A stretch of DNA of 40,767 nucleotides, from positions 1-40,767 of the forward strand of contig DASZHC010000111.1 in the NCBI GenBank assembly GCA_035938215.1, read 5' to 3'. The position numbers and the translations under genes were made by a program. Positions 16,485 through 25,200 of the stretch are shown here, in pieces; the stretch's first letter is position 1, and every line of letters starts with the position of its first letter. The notes beneath the pieces were generated by a model that saw only the letters and a program-made list of their open reading frames with translations, made no database searches and was not told the DNA's origin. Source of the DNA: DASZHC01 sp035938215 (GTDB taxonomy: Bacteria > Verrucomicrobiota > Verrucomicrobiia > Chthoniobacterales > JAFAMB01).

Positions 16485-17264
16485 CTAACTAAAATCGGAA
16501 AGGACGGCTTCCAGATCCGGCTCGGGTACTTCCATAAACGCCCCCCGCGATTCAGCGGCTCTCCGGTCGAGAAGTGCCGCCTCAACCGTGTAATGTTCCA
16601 GCTTGGATTTTACAAACTCTTTTAACGCCGAATCCTCCGGAACATCCGGGTGATCCTGATCCGCGGTATAAAGCCCAACGCCCCACGCGTGAACAGCTGC
16701 TCGCAAGGCGCTTCGAAGATCGGAAAAGTCCGCTCCGTGCAAAAAGTTTTGGACCTGTTCAAGCCCCCGCCGAGTTCCCGCAATCGCTCCAAAACCTTCA
16801 CGGCGTTTTCCTACGTTCATTGCGCTCGCGTGCATCGATCCATCATAGTCAAGGCGGACAAAAAGATCCTCGTCTTGAGCCGAGCCAACTTCGGCAAACA
16901 ATATTCTGGCGAGGTATGGCGGCCCATAGATCTGTTCGAAAGCCTGCTTCAACGCAGGACTGAAAGCGTACGTTACCATTCGGCGCAGAGAAACATCCGC
17001 AGCGGATCGCGTAAAGCCTTCAGTGCTAGCAAGTTCGATAGCCATCATTCGGAGCCGATCGATATCGCCCGGATGACCGATTCCCCCAATTGCAATTCGA
17101 TCGTAAATCTCAAAAATCTTCCGCCGATCTCGACCAAAAGTCAGGAGCAGGATTCCATCATTGAAACTCAGACCAACAGTCGGACTACCAGTCGCAAGTT
17201 CATTTTCAATATATTCGCGGCGATTCGAGATCGCTTCGACCCAACGATACGGCTCGTCAATCAT
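16485..17264 (-). CDS. prcA: 20S proteasome alpha-type subunit
   Basis: 259-residue Ntn-hydrolase-fold protein of the bacterial proteasome alpha type, building the outer rings that gate the chamber. Similarities to actinobacterial PrcA: an N-terminal helix (EAISNRREYIENELATG), then SPTVGLSFNDGILLLTF in place of a catalytic Thr strand, KIFEIYDRIAIGGIGHPGDID, and RSAADVSLRRMVTYAFSPAL with YGPPYLARILFAEVG. No N-terminal catalytic threonine is seen, as expected for alpha. ATG overlaps the beta stop (ATGA, 17261-17264), which favours 1:1 synthesis. No PrcA-like C-terminal opening to an ATPase can be judged from sequence alone. Confidence 0.88.
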   Translation of the reverse strand: MIDEPYRWVEAISNRREYIENELATGSPTVGLSFNDGILLLTFGRDRRKIFEIYDRIAIGGIGHPGDIDRLRMMAIELASTEGFTRSAADVSLRRMVTYAFSPALKQAFEQIYGPPYLARILFAEVGSAQDEDLFVRLDYDGSMHASAMNVGKRREGFGAIAGTRRGLEQVQNFLHGADFSDLRSALRAAVHAWGVGLYTADQDHPDVPEDSALKEFVKSKLEHYTVEAALLDRRAAESRGAFMEVPEPDLEAVLSDFS

Positions 17265-18055
17265 GCGACTTGAGTCTGGAACAAATCGGAGAGCTTCTCG
17301 TCAGCGACTGTCTCGATGCCAGCGTCAGCGACGATCTTAACGATCGGAAAAATCTTCCCGTGCCGATCAACGCCCCCCGTCGCTGTATCCGCTTCCGCCG
17401 CTGTGTCGAGCGCTTTTAAGGCCAGCAAAATTGCCTCTTGACGCGAACGCTCACGCAACCGCCGCGAGCCCCAACTATTTTCGTAGTAGAGCACGCTTCT
17501 GACCGCGGACGCACCGGAACCGCTTGATGCAAAATCTGTCGCCTCAAATTGAGCTCCCATCGCGTCGTAAAAGAAGAGCTTTGCCGGTTCCGAACTCCTT
17601 TTTTCGAATGTTGCGAATAAAGGAACAACGACACCGACTCCTTGCATCACCATTCCCAGATTATCTCTAAGCAATTTCGAGAGCGCTCGTACCTTGCCTT
17701 CGACGCTCATCTCCTGCAACTGACTGCGCCGGTAATATTGAAAAGAGTGTTCAAGGATCCGCGCCATTTCCCACGCGGTTGCAGGCGAACCTGCGATTGC
17801 CATCACAGAATGTCGATCAATCTCCAGAACCTTGTCGGCTCGATCGTACATTACCACGTTGCCTGCGGTTGCCCTGCGATCTCCGGCGACAAGAACACCC
17901 CCGGAAAATTTAAATCCAAGGATTGTCGTGGCAATCGTTTCCTTGAACTCCAAATGCCTTCCCGAGACGGGAGGGACATCGCCGAGCAATTGATGCCGCT
18001 TCAATAGCGCCAGAAAATCGCCAGTCGAACGATCCGGAGATTTCAATCCTTCCAT
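17261..18055 (-). CDS. prcB: 20S proteasome beta-type subunit (catalytic)
   Basis: 264-residue catalytic subunit with a 42-residue propeptide. After the propeptide comes TTILGFKFSGGVLVAGDRRA, the family N-terminus. Taking Thr43 as Thr1, the other catalytic positions fall exactly where expected: Asp59 (Asp17, in GDRR), Lys75 (Lys33, in DRADKVLEID) and Gly89 (Gly47, in AIAGS). A SSGSGASAV segment matches the conserved Ser-Gly-Ser region near the active site. It would be processed autocatalytically and degrade tagged proteins in the central chamber. It starts 5 bases after the UBact stop and overlaps prcA by 4 bases. Confidence 0.92.
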   Translation of the reverse strand: MEGLKSPDRSTGDFLALLKRHQLLGDVPPVSGRHLEFKETIATTILGFKFSGGVLVAGDRRATAGNVVMYDRADKVLEIDRHSVMAIAGSPATAWEMARILEHSFQYYRRSQLQEMSVEGKVRALSKLLRDNLGMVMQGVGVVVPLFATFEKRSSEPAKLFFYDAMGAQFEATDFASSGSGASAVRSVLYYENSWGSRRLRERSRQEAILLALKALDTAAEADTATGGVDRHGKIFPIVKIVADAGIETVADEKLSDLFQTQVA

Positions 18056-18060
18056 GCTAC

Positions 18061-18237
18061 TTACTGGCCGGTGCGCTGCCGATAACGTTTCGACTGATTC
18101 GGATCCACCTTACGCATACGCTTTAGGAGATCCTTTGTGTCGGGCTTCGAAACGTCCGGCGATCGCGGTCCCTCGCCGCCGCCCTGTTTGGGCTCCCATG
18201 GAACCGGAGTTGGTGGTTTTTGCGTCCTTTCGGGCAT
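18061..18237 (-). CDS. UBact: UBact, Pup-like protein modifier
   Basis: 58-residue protein tag. It starts MPERTQKPPTPVPWEPKQGG, a disordered Pro/Gly-rich half, followed by PDVSKPDTKDLLKRMRKVDP and a basic end RYRQRTGQ. These features (MPER start, PDTxxLLKRMRxVDP helix, RxRQRxG end) are those described for UBact, the Pup relative of several Gram-negative phyla. The C-terminal residue is Gln, so by analogy with Pup a Dop-like deamidase would be needed before ligation. The frame is open upstream to 18348 and ATG 18246 would add three residues; the MPER start at 18237 is preferred. It lies directly before prcB. The ligase and ATPase are not in this window. Confidence 0.9.
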   Translation of the reverse strand: MPERTQKPPTPVPWEPKQGGGEGPRSPDVSKPDTKDLLKRMRKVDPNQSKRYRQRTGQ

Positions 18238-18351
18238 ACGGGACATTAGCAATTTTGGCGTTTGAAAGCAAATCATCATCGCTTTTGTCAGCAGATTCAG
18301 GGCCAGGCGCCGGGGTCGTATCTCAAACACTGATTCTGGACCGTGCACCCA

Positions 18352-18861
18352 CTACCCGCCCGGAGTCGGCTGAGGAGTCGCAGACGGGATTTTAATCGTT
18401 TGGCCTGCCTGGAGTTTCTTGGCATCCTCGATCTTGTTCAGTTGCTGAATCTCTTCCACGCTGACTCCGTATTGCTTGGAGATCTGAGTCAATGTTTCCC
18501 CTTTCGCCACGACGTGCGTTCTTACATTTCCCGCGTCCGCCGGCGATGGATTTTCAACCCCTGCTGTGGCGGGGTTCACATTGGCGGGCGTGGGAGTCGC
18601 GGCAGGTTCAGCAGCCTTCGCCGCAGGCACTCCCCCCTTCTGCTTCAACGCATCGCTAAGCTTCGCAACTTCCTGTGCCAACCGATCGATTTTCTCCCCT
18701 TGCGCCTTGATCTCGGCTTTAAGCCCATCCAATTCCACAATCTGAGCTTTGAGGGCCAAGGCCTGACCTTTCGCGGGTTCGCTGGCTCGCTCCTGAGCCG
18801 GTGCGAATCCGGTCACTCCGAGCGTCATCAAAATCGCGAGAGGGATACTCTTTAGGTCCAT
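18352..18861 (-). CDS. Exported LysM-domain protein with coiled coil
   Basis: 169 residues. A signal peptide (SIPLAILMTLGVTGFAPA) is cleaved after AQ near residue 23. A coiled-coil helix follows at about 33-72 (ALKAQIVELDGLKAEIKAQG...AQEVAKLSDALKQK), then an Ala/Pro/Thr-rich linker, and one LysM domain at about 114-160 (HVVAKGETLTQISKQYGVSV...QLNKIEDAKKLQAGQTIKIP). LysM binds peptidoglycan N-acetylglucosamine; no enzymatic domain is present. It is on the same strand, about 115 bases before UBact, so it may share a transcript with the proteasome genes and their cell-wall neighbours. Confidence 0.88.
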   Translation of the reverse strand: MDLKSIPLAILMTLGVTGFAPAQERASEPAKGQALALKAQIVELDGLKAEIKAQGEKIDRLAQEVAKLSDALKQKGGVPAAKAAEPAATPTPANVNPATAGVENPSPADAGNVRTHVVAKGETLTQISKQYGVSVEEIQQLNKIEDAKKLQAGQTIKIPSATPQPTPGG

Positions 18862-18914
18862 TCACACCTGTCTACAATCGCGTCTGGAGACATGCAACCA
18901 TTTCCTCCCTGTCC

Positions 18915-19580
18915 TCAGCTGCTTTCGTCGGATCTGTAAATCCTAAGCACTTTTCCCGCTCCAATTTCCACGAGGATGTCGCAAAGCGATCGAAGCTCGT
19001 TATGCGAGTGAGAAACCACGAGGAACGGAATAGAAAATTCGTGACGGAGCTGCCGCACCAATTCAACGCCGGTCCTGCGCAATTTCGCATCCAGCGCGGT
19101 AAACGGCTCATCCAGGAGAATCAGGGTCGGCCGCGAGGCTATAGCTCGAGCCATGGCCACCCTCTCTTTCTCACCTCCAGATAGATCATTGATTCTTCGT
19201 TCGAGAAGATCGCCCAAATTCAATGTTCTGATTACCCGCTCGATCGAGATCCCATTTACGGGCACGGTCGTTTTCCGCTTTGCCCCATATAAGATATTCT
19301 TTCGAACGTTCAAATGGGGAAACAAGGCGAGATCTTGCGGTACGTAACCGATCGCCCGCCGATCCGGTGGAAAGAACACGGAATGGCTCTGCAAATGAAG
19401 TTCGTTGAGCTGAATCGTTCCCTGTGACGCTCTCCGAACCCCGGCTAGAAGATCAAGAAGCGAGGTTTTCCCCGAACCTGATTCGCCGAAAACACCGATA
19501 GAGGTCGCTTCGATCTCAAATTCCAGTTCGAGCGCAAAATGCCCCAATGGCAAGCGGACAGCCTGTAACTTCAATTTCAT
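18915..19580 (-). CDS. ABC transporter ATPase, ModC-like, single domain
   Basis: 221 residues. Walker A GESGSGKTS (32-40), Q-loop Gln82 (YVPQDLALFPHL), signature LSGGEKER (133-140), Walker B LILLDEPF (153-160) and switch His191 are all present. The FPHLNVRKNILYG segment and the PPDRRAIGYV strand resemble ModC and other oxoanion or CUT1-type ATPases. The C-terminal MOP domain of typical ModC is absent, and no permease or binding protein lies nearby, so the substrate is uncertain. It is the first gene of the minus-strand series and is separated by only 53 bases from the divergent deoxyhypusine-synthase-like gene. Confidence 0.85.
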   Translation of the reverse strand: MKLKLQAVRLPLGHFALELEFEIEATSIGVFGESGSGKTSLLDLLAGVRRASQGTIQLNELHLQSHSVFFPPDRRAIGYVPQDLALFPHLNVRKNILYGAKRKTTVPVNGISIERVIRTLNLGDLLERRINDLSGGEKERVAMARAIASRPTLILLDEPFTALDAKLRRTGVELVRQLRHEFSIPFLVVSHSHNELRSLCDILVEIGAGKVLRIYRSDESS

Positions 19581-19633
19581 TTCGAGTGGCCCGGCGAAAA
19601 ATAAATCGGTAGAGTGCCTGCCTTTCTTCGCAA

Positions 19634-20605
19634 ATGAACACTGTATCTGATTTCATTTCGCATCATTACCGGCACTTTAACGCTGCAAGCTTGAAAGACG
19701 CAGCGGAAGGCTACAAGGCTCATCTTGAAAAGGATGGCAAGATGCTAGTCACAGTCGCTGGCGCAATGAGTACCGCGGAATTGGGTCTTTCCCTAGCCGA
19801 GATGATTCGGCAGGACAAAGTGCATGCCATCTCCTGTACTGGCGCCAACCTTGAGGAAGATGTCTTCAATTTGGTTGCGCACCATCATTACAGACGAATC
19901 CGGAACTGGCGTGAATTGAAGGGGGAAGACGAGCAAGCTCTGCTTGACCAACATCTGAACAGGGTCACCGACACCTGTATCCCGGAAGGCGAAGCGATGC
20001 GACGGATTGAAAAGGCCGTTTTGGAGGAATGGGTCAAGGCCGATCAAGGGGGACGCAAGCTGTTTCCTCACGAATTCTTCTACGAAATACTCCGCGATGA
20101 TCGCTTGAAACCCTCTTATCAAATTGATCCGAAAGACAGCTGGTTGTACGCGGCCATGAAGAAGAATCTGCCGATGTTTGTGCCTGGCTGGGAAGATTCA
20201 ACGCTTGGAAATATGTATGCGGGTCATTGCATCTCTGGCGACGTGAAGAACGTGCATACGGTGCGAACAGGCATCGAATACATGATTTCCCTGGCGGACT
20301 GGTACACGAGGATATCGGAAAAATCATCGATCGGCTTTTTCCAGATTGCCGGCGGCATTGCAGGCGATTTCCCGATATGCGTCGTTCCTATGCTTCACCA
20401 GGATTTGAGGAGGGAAGATGTCCCTCGATGGGGCTATTTCTGTCAGATCAGCGATTCGACGACGAGCTACGGATCTTATTCGGGGGCGGTTCCAAACGAA
20501 AAGATCACCTGGGGCAAGCTTTCTCTGGACACGCCGAAGTATATTATTGAGTCGGATGCCACAATAGTTGCGCCACTGATCTTCGCCTGGATTCTGGGCT
20601 GGTAA
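19634..20605 (+). CDS. Deoxyhypusine-synthase-like protein
   Basis: 323 residues of the deoxyhypusine synthase fold. The conserved opening is FNAASLKDAAEGYKAHLEKD, then GAMSTAELG and CTGANLEED (NAD-binding region). The catalytic lysine falls in ITWGKLS as Lys295, equivalent to the active-site Lys in the SWGK motif of eukaryotic enzymes. Bacteria lack eIF5A, the substrate of the eukaryotic enzyme. Bacterial relatives are thought to act in polyamine metabolism, for example homospermidine formation from spermidine or putrescine, but the reaction of this branch (GGIAGDFPICVVPML in place of the archaeal/eukaryotic form) is not established. It stands alone and is divergent from the ModC-like gene. 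Confidence 0.88.
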   Translation: MNTVSDFISHHYRHFNAASLKDAAEGYKAHLEKDGKMLVTVAGAMSTAELGLSLAEMIRQDKVHAISCTGANLEEDVFNLVAHHHYRRIRNWRELKGEDEQALLDQHLNRVTDTCIPEGEAMRRIEKAVLEEWVKADQGGRKLFPHEFFYEILRDDRLKPSYQIDPKDSWLYAAMKKNLPMFVPGWEDSTLGNMYAGHCISGDVKNVHTVRTGIEYMISLADWYTRISEKSSIGFFQIAGGIAGDFPICVVPMLHQDLRREDVPRWGYFCQISDSTTSYGSYSGAVPNEKITWGKLSLDTPKYIIESDATIVAPLIFAWILGW

Positions 20606-20660
20606 GAGAAAGGAGAAAGGAGAAAGAATTCAGGAGTCAGAAGACAGGAGTTCAGGATGG
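20604..20660. repeat. Imperfect purine-rich tandem repeat
   Basis: Three copies of gaaagga directly after the stop codon, followed by ttcaggagtcagaagacaggagttcagg. The latter is the reverse-orientation form of the ctgtcttct-type repeats found at 7213 and 31805. Noncoding. Confidence 0.5.
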
Positions 20661-20726
20661 TAAGCGAATGAACTAGCAAATAGCCCAGCTGAGGGCGCCC
20701 GGATCTTCTGAATCCCTGAATGATCT

Positions 20727-21179
20727 TCAGCCGCGGAGGTACTTTTCCAATTTTTCGAATGTACCAATCCAACCGTGTTTGTGATCTTCCCGAACAATAT
20801 CATTTGGCAGCAGTTCGTGCCGGAGGCGGACTTCTGTCGAGAGCCCCAGATCGATGAAGTCTACCGTGACGAGGCTTTCTTCGACGGCTAGATCGCTGTC
20901 GCATCCGCACTGCCAGGTATACACCAAATGCTCCGGCGCTACTATTTCCTTATAAGTTCCGCGAATCTGTGTCTCTCCAATCCTTTGGCTGGATACATCA
21001 AAACAATATTCGCCTCCTACACGTAGATCGACTCGCGCTGACTGAACGCGACACGTTGCAGGTCCAAACCAGTGTTGAATTTCTTCGGGGGTGGTCCAAG
21101 CCGCAAAAACGCGTTCGCGGGGTGCTGTGATGATATGGCGCATTTCGAGAACTGCTGTTTGTTCGGTCGTCGTATTCAT
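20727..21179 (-). CDS. SRPBCC (AHSA1-like) domain protein
   Basis: 150-residue START/Bet v 1-like fold of the AHSA1 (Aha1 C-terminal-like) family. The family pattern is visible: a strand MRHIITAPRERVFAAWTTPEEIQHWFGP, then VDLRVGGEYCFDV, GTYKEIVAPEHLVYTW, TVDFIDLGLSTEVRLRHELL and the closing helix GWIGTFEKLEKYLRG. Such proteins bind small hydrophobic ligands; no specific ligand is predictable. The start overlaps the ArsR regulator stop by 4 bases (21176-21179), the usual ArsR-SRPBCC pair, in which the regulator controls both genes. Confidence 0.92.
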   Translation of the reverse strand: MNTTTEQTAVLEMRHIITAPRERVFAAWTTPEEIQHWFGPATCRVQSARVDLRVGGEYCFDVSSQRIGETQIRGTYKEIVAPEHLVYTWQCGCDSDLAVEESLVTVDFIDLGLSTEVRLRHELLPNDIVREDHKHGWIGTFEKLEKYLRG

Positions 21180-21529
21180 GGTTTGTCTTTGTTCTTTTGC
21201 TGTTGCTTTTCCAGGTATCGGGACAAGGAAGCAAACTGCTCATCCCAAAATTCGCGGTAACGTTCGATCCAGGCTGCCGCATCGCGCATCGGTTCGGCCT
21301 TGAGTCGCAAGCGATGGACTCGACCGTCGCGATGCCGCTCAATGAGTCCTGCATTTTCGAGGACGCGCAGGTGTTTGGAGATAGCCGGGAGCGAAACCGG
21401 AAACGGTTTCGCTATATCCGTGACGCGAGAATCTGTGTGGGCGAGGAGGTCGAGGATGCGGCGGCGGGTACGATCGGCCAGAGCGCCGAAGACACGATCG
21501 AGTGAATGGGCGTCCGGATATTTAACCAT
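21176..21529 (-). CDS. ArsR-family transcriptional repressor
   Basis: 117-residue winged-helix regulator. The helices ADRTRRRILDLLAHTDSRVTDIA and FPVSLPAISKHLRVLENAGLI make the HTH, followed by the wing ERHRDGRVHRLRL and a C-terminal dimerisation helix. There are no paired cysteines suited to classical ArsR metal binding, so this is the SdpR-like type that is paired with SRPBCC proteins. The start codon lies inside a perfect palindromic operator (21519-21540), indicating tight autoregulation. It is cotranscribed with the AHSA1-like gene. Confidence 0.92.
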   Translation of the reverse strand: MVKYPDAHSLDRVFGALADRTRRRILDLLAHTDSRVTDIAKPFPVSLPAISKHLRVLENAGLIERHRDGRVHRLRLKAEPMRDAAAWIERYREFWDEQFASLSRYLEKQQQKNKDKP

Positions 21530-21540
21530 GTGGTTAAATA
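21519..21540. promoter_or_regulatory. ArsR operator overlapping the start codon
   Basis: Perfect inverted repeat with 10-base arms TATTTAACCA and TGGTTAAATA around TG. The ATG of the ArsR gene (21529-21527, minus) lies in the middle of it, so the bound repressor would block its own start region. The ATTTAACCA half site is the kind seen before ArsR/SRPBCC pairs, by recollection. Confidence 0.75.
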
Positions 21541-21555
21541 CTTGGACCTTGGCCG

Positions 21556-21813
21556 ATGCGCAAGCGGAAATCCGGTCATCGCTCCAAGCACGTGAACGAG
21601 TTCCAAGGCCAATCGTTCGATTATGTGCTCACAGTCTGCGACAACGCAAAGGAAAGCTGTCCCGTGTTTCCCGGTCACTCGAAACGCATTCACAATGCGT
21701 TTGAAGACCCGGCCGCTCTTCAAGGCACGGAGGAAGAGCGCCTGGCCATCTTTCGCCGAGTGAGGAATGAAATTCGGGACTACCTGAAAACCTTTCCGGA
21801 GAATGTTCGATGA
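21556..21813 (+). pseudogene. arsC: Arsenate reductase (LMW-phosphatase type) fragment
   Basis: The 85-residue frame is the C-terminal half of a thioredoxin-coupled ArsC. HRSKHVNEFQGQSFDYVLTV leads into CDNAKESCPVFPG, which holds the two relay cysteines, then AFEDPAALQGTEEERLAIFR. The N-terminal P-loop with the catalytic Cys (CxGNSxRS type) is missing, and the sequence directly upstream is the ArsR operator. Without it no arsenate reduction is possible. It probably derives from an ars locus of which only this end remains. Confidence 0.75.
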
Positions 21814-21884
21814 TTCTACTTGGAACGAAGATTGTCGGCGACGCGAAGTCGCGGCTATTCTTGTACTTGTAGGGAATTTTTGGT

Positions 21885-22241
21885 TCAGGAGTGTTCCATG
21901 AGCTTGGCGCGACGCTCGGCTTGGATGGCGTCGAGCTTCTTGATTTGCTCCGGATTCAAGGTTTTCGCGGCGTTGTTCCGAAAATTTGTCTGGATTTCGC
22001 TGAGCCGGCGAAGTTTCTGGATCTTGCTCAAAGAAGTGTTTGCCTTCAATGCCGCCGCCTCCCTATCTCGCTGTTCGACGACAGGTGCCAATTCCTTCTG
22101 TTGTTGATCCGTCAAATGAAGCTTTTTGGTAAGCTCCGCCATTTGAATTCCCGCTATATGCTGCGCAATAAGCGGCGTAGCAAAGACGACAAACAAGAAT
22201 GCGATCAGAGCGGATCGAACGAGTGCGTAGGGTTTATTCAT
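21885..22241 (-). CDS. Spy/CpxP-like small periplasmic protein
   Basis: 118 residues. A signal peptide (VRSALIAFLFVVFATPLIA, cleaved after AQ) precedes an all-helical mature part. This contains KLHLTDQQQKELAPVVEQRD and KTLNPEQIKKLDAIQAERR, two LTxxQ-like segments as in Spy/CpxP/Zra family chaperones, plus several basic heptads. Such proteins buffer envelope stress. Its start overlaps the end of the second RND gene by 8 bases, which makes it the last cistron of the efflux operon. Confidence 0.7.
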   Translation of the reverse strand: MNKPYALVRSALIAFLFVVFATPLIAQHIAGIQMAELTKKLHLTDQQQKELAPVVEQRDREAAALKANTSLSKIQKLRRLSEIQTNFRNNAAKTLNPEQIKKLDAIQAERRAKLMEHS

Positions 22242-25200
22242 GTGGGTGCTCCTTTTTCGGGAGAGATTTTTTTGGAATGACTCTCAGCATCGCCATCTTG
22301 CGAGCGCAAAATTTTTCCACCAGATAAAAACTCACCGGAATCAAGAAAACCGCGATAGCACTGGCCGCAAGCATGCCCCCAATAACCGTCGTACCCAAAA
22401 TCTGCCTGGCTACGGCCCCGGAACCAGAAGCCGTCCAGAGCGGGACGCAGCCTAGTATGAAAGCAAATGAGGTCATGAGGATCGGCCGGAGCCGGAGACG
22501 CGCGCCGGTGAGAGCAGCATCCTGGAGAGATGCGCCCCGCTCGTACTCAACCTTCGCGAACTCGACGATCAAAATCGCGTTTTTTGCAACGAGACCGATG
22601 ATCATTACAAGTCCGATCTGGGCGAAAACGTTATTTTCGATCTGGACAAGCAACGGAGAAACGAAGGCCCCTACCGCAACGCGGCGCAGATAGATCATGC
22701 CAAAAGCACCGAAAACTGCGATCGGCGTACTCAATAGAACGCTGAACGGCAACGACCAGCTTTCGTAAAGAGCGGCCAAAATCAAAAAGACAAATAGAAG
22801 CGAGAAGGCAAAGATCGCAGCCGGCGGCAGCCCTTGCTGGGCCTGTTTCTGCTGGTAGGACATGCCAAGGTAATCGAAGCCCATCTGGCTTGGCATCGTC
22901 TGCACAAAGACTTCTTCAAGCGCCCGCATTGCTTGATCTGAAGTGTAGCCGGTGGCGGGCGAAGCATTGATCTGTGCGCAACTGTAAAGATTGTATCGCA
23001 TCGTGAATTCGGGACCGGTCCGCCGTTCGACTCTGGTCAGCGCGCTCAAAGGAATCATTTGATTGTTCGTGTTGCGCACATAGAAGCCCCCAAGGTTCTC
23101 TACATTTGCGCGATATTCACCTTCCGCCTGAACATAGACCTGCCATTCGCGTCCGAATCGGTTGAAATAGTTAATAAACGAACCACCCATGAACGTCTGG
23201 ATGGTCGTATACACATCACTGACCGCCACACTCTGCTTAAGCGCCTGATCGACGTCCACATCGATGTATATCTGCGGCACGGCAGGCAGGAACGTCGTGG
23301 TGACCTGAGCTAGTTCAGAGCGTCGCTGAGCCGCCTCCAGGAAGGTCTTCGCGCTATTCGCCAAAAACTCCGGATCGCTACCAGCGCGGTCCTCGAGAAC
23401 GAAACTGATATCGCCCGAAATCCCTGCTCCCGGGATCGCCGGCGGCGAAAATGCGATCGCAAGCGCCTCCGGCAACCGGCTCAATTTTCTATTGAGGCGA
23501 GCCTTGATCGTCTGGAAATGTTCATCCTGGCTTTTCCGTTCCTCCCATGGTTTGAGCGTTACGAAGAGGAAGGCGCTGTAAGTGCTTTGCACTCCGGTGA
23601 GCAGACTTGAACCGATCGTTGCAGTCACCTGTTCAATGCCCGGCGTCTGCGCCAGAATCGTCTCGACTTCCCGACAAACATTGTCAGTCCGCTGAAGGGA
23701 AGCAGCATCAGGGAGTTGCAAGTTCACGTAGAAAAATCCTTGATCTTCGTCCGGCAGAAAGCCGGTTGGAATTCTCCTGCCAAGGAAAAGAGCGGCCGCC
23801 ACGAACGCCAATAAAACAATGACCCCAGTAAAAACGTGGCGAATAAATAGAGCGCAAACCCGGACATATGCCTCCGTAGCCACACCAAACAACCGGTTGA
23901 ACCATCCAAAAAAACCTTGCGTCTTCTGTTCGCGCCCGGGTTTCAAGAGCAGAGCACAAAGGGCAGGACTAAGCGTTAGCGCGTTTAAAGCAGAGATGAT
24001 GACCGATACGGCAATGGTTACTGCAAACTGTTGATAAAGCCGCCCCGTCACTCCGGGGATAAAGGCAGTTGGGACGAAGACGGAGGCCAGGACCAGGGCT
24101 ACCCCTATCACCGGTCCGGTGATCTCGTGCATCGCCTTCTCGGTCGCTTCCTTGGGGGGAAGGCCATTGTGGATGTAGCGTTCGACGGCTTCCACGACCA
24201 CGATCGCGTCATCCACGACCAACCCAATCGCCAGGACCAATCCGAATAGGGAGAGCGTATTAACGGAAAATCCAAGTAGCGGAAAGAAGACAAAGGTTCC
24301 GATCAATGAGACCGGCACAGCCAGAAGCGGAATGAGTGTCGCGCGCCAGCTTTGAAGGAACAAGTAAACGACGACTATGACTAGTATTAAAGCCTCTACG
24401 AGCGTTGCGACCATCTCGCGAATGCCCGTCACTACGGGGCGGGTTGTGTCGAGTGAAACAACATAATCTACGCCTGAAGGAAACCGCTCTTTTATCGTCT
24501 TCATTAACTGCTTCACGCCCTTTGCCGCAGCCAAAGCATTGGTACCCGGCAACTGATAGATGGAAACAACCGCTGCGGGCCTTCCATTGAGCCGACCTCG
24601 AGTCGTGTAGGTTTGTGCCCCGAGTTCAACACGCGCCAAGTCTTTCAACCTCACCGTCCCGCCATTCGGTTGCTGGCGGATAATAATATCTGCGAACTGC
24701 TCCGGCGTAGTGAGGCGGCCTTGTGAGCGCGCGGTATAGGTATACTCCTGCCCGGGGGGCGCGGGTTCACTTCCGACCTGCCCTGCCGAGTTGACGGCGT
24801 TCTGTGCCTGAACAGCATTGACGATGTCTGGAACGGTAAGACTTAGCTGCGCCAGTTGGTCAGGTCGCAGCCACAACCGCATTGCGTACTCACCGGCGCC
24901 GGAGATCTGCACATTTGAAATGCCGCGAACACGGGTCAACGCGTCGTTCAAGTTTATATATGCATAGTTGGACAGAAAGAGCGCATCCCGGCTCCCATCC
25001 GGGGAGAATAACGAAATAACCATCAATGGCGCAGCCAGAGATTTTTGAACAGTGACACCGAGATTGTTAACCGCCGACGGAAGCTGCGACGAAGCCTGGG
25101 TCTGCCTCATCTGCACAAGAATTTGATCCGTATTCGGATCCGTGTTCAAATCAAAGTCGATTGTCAATACCATTTGGCCGCTATTGGCATTGACCGAGTA

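Noticed and set aside
21176..21813. An intact arsenic-resistance operon
   Set aside because: The regulator is of the SRPBCC-paired type without metal-binding cysteines, and arsC lacks its catalytic half.
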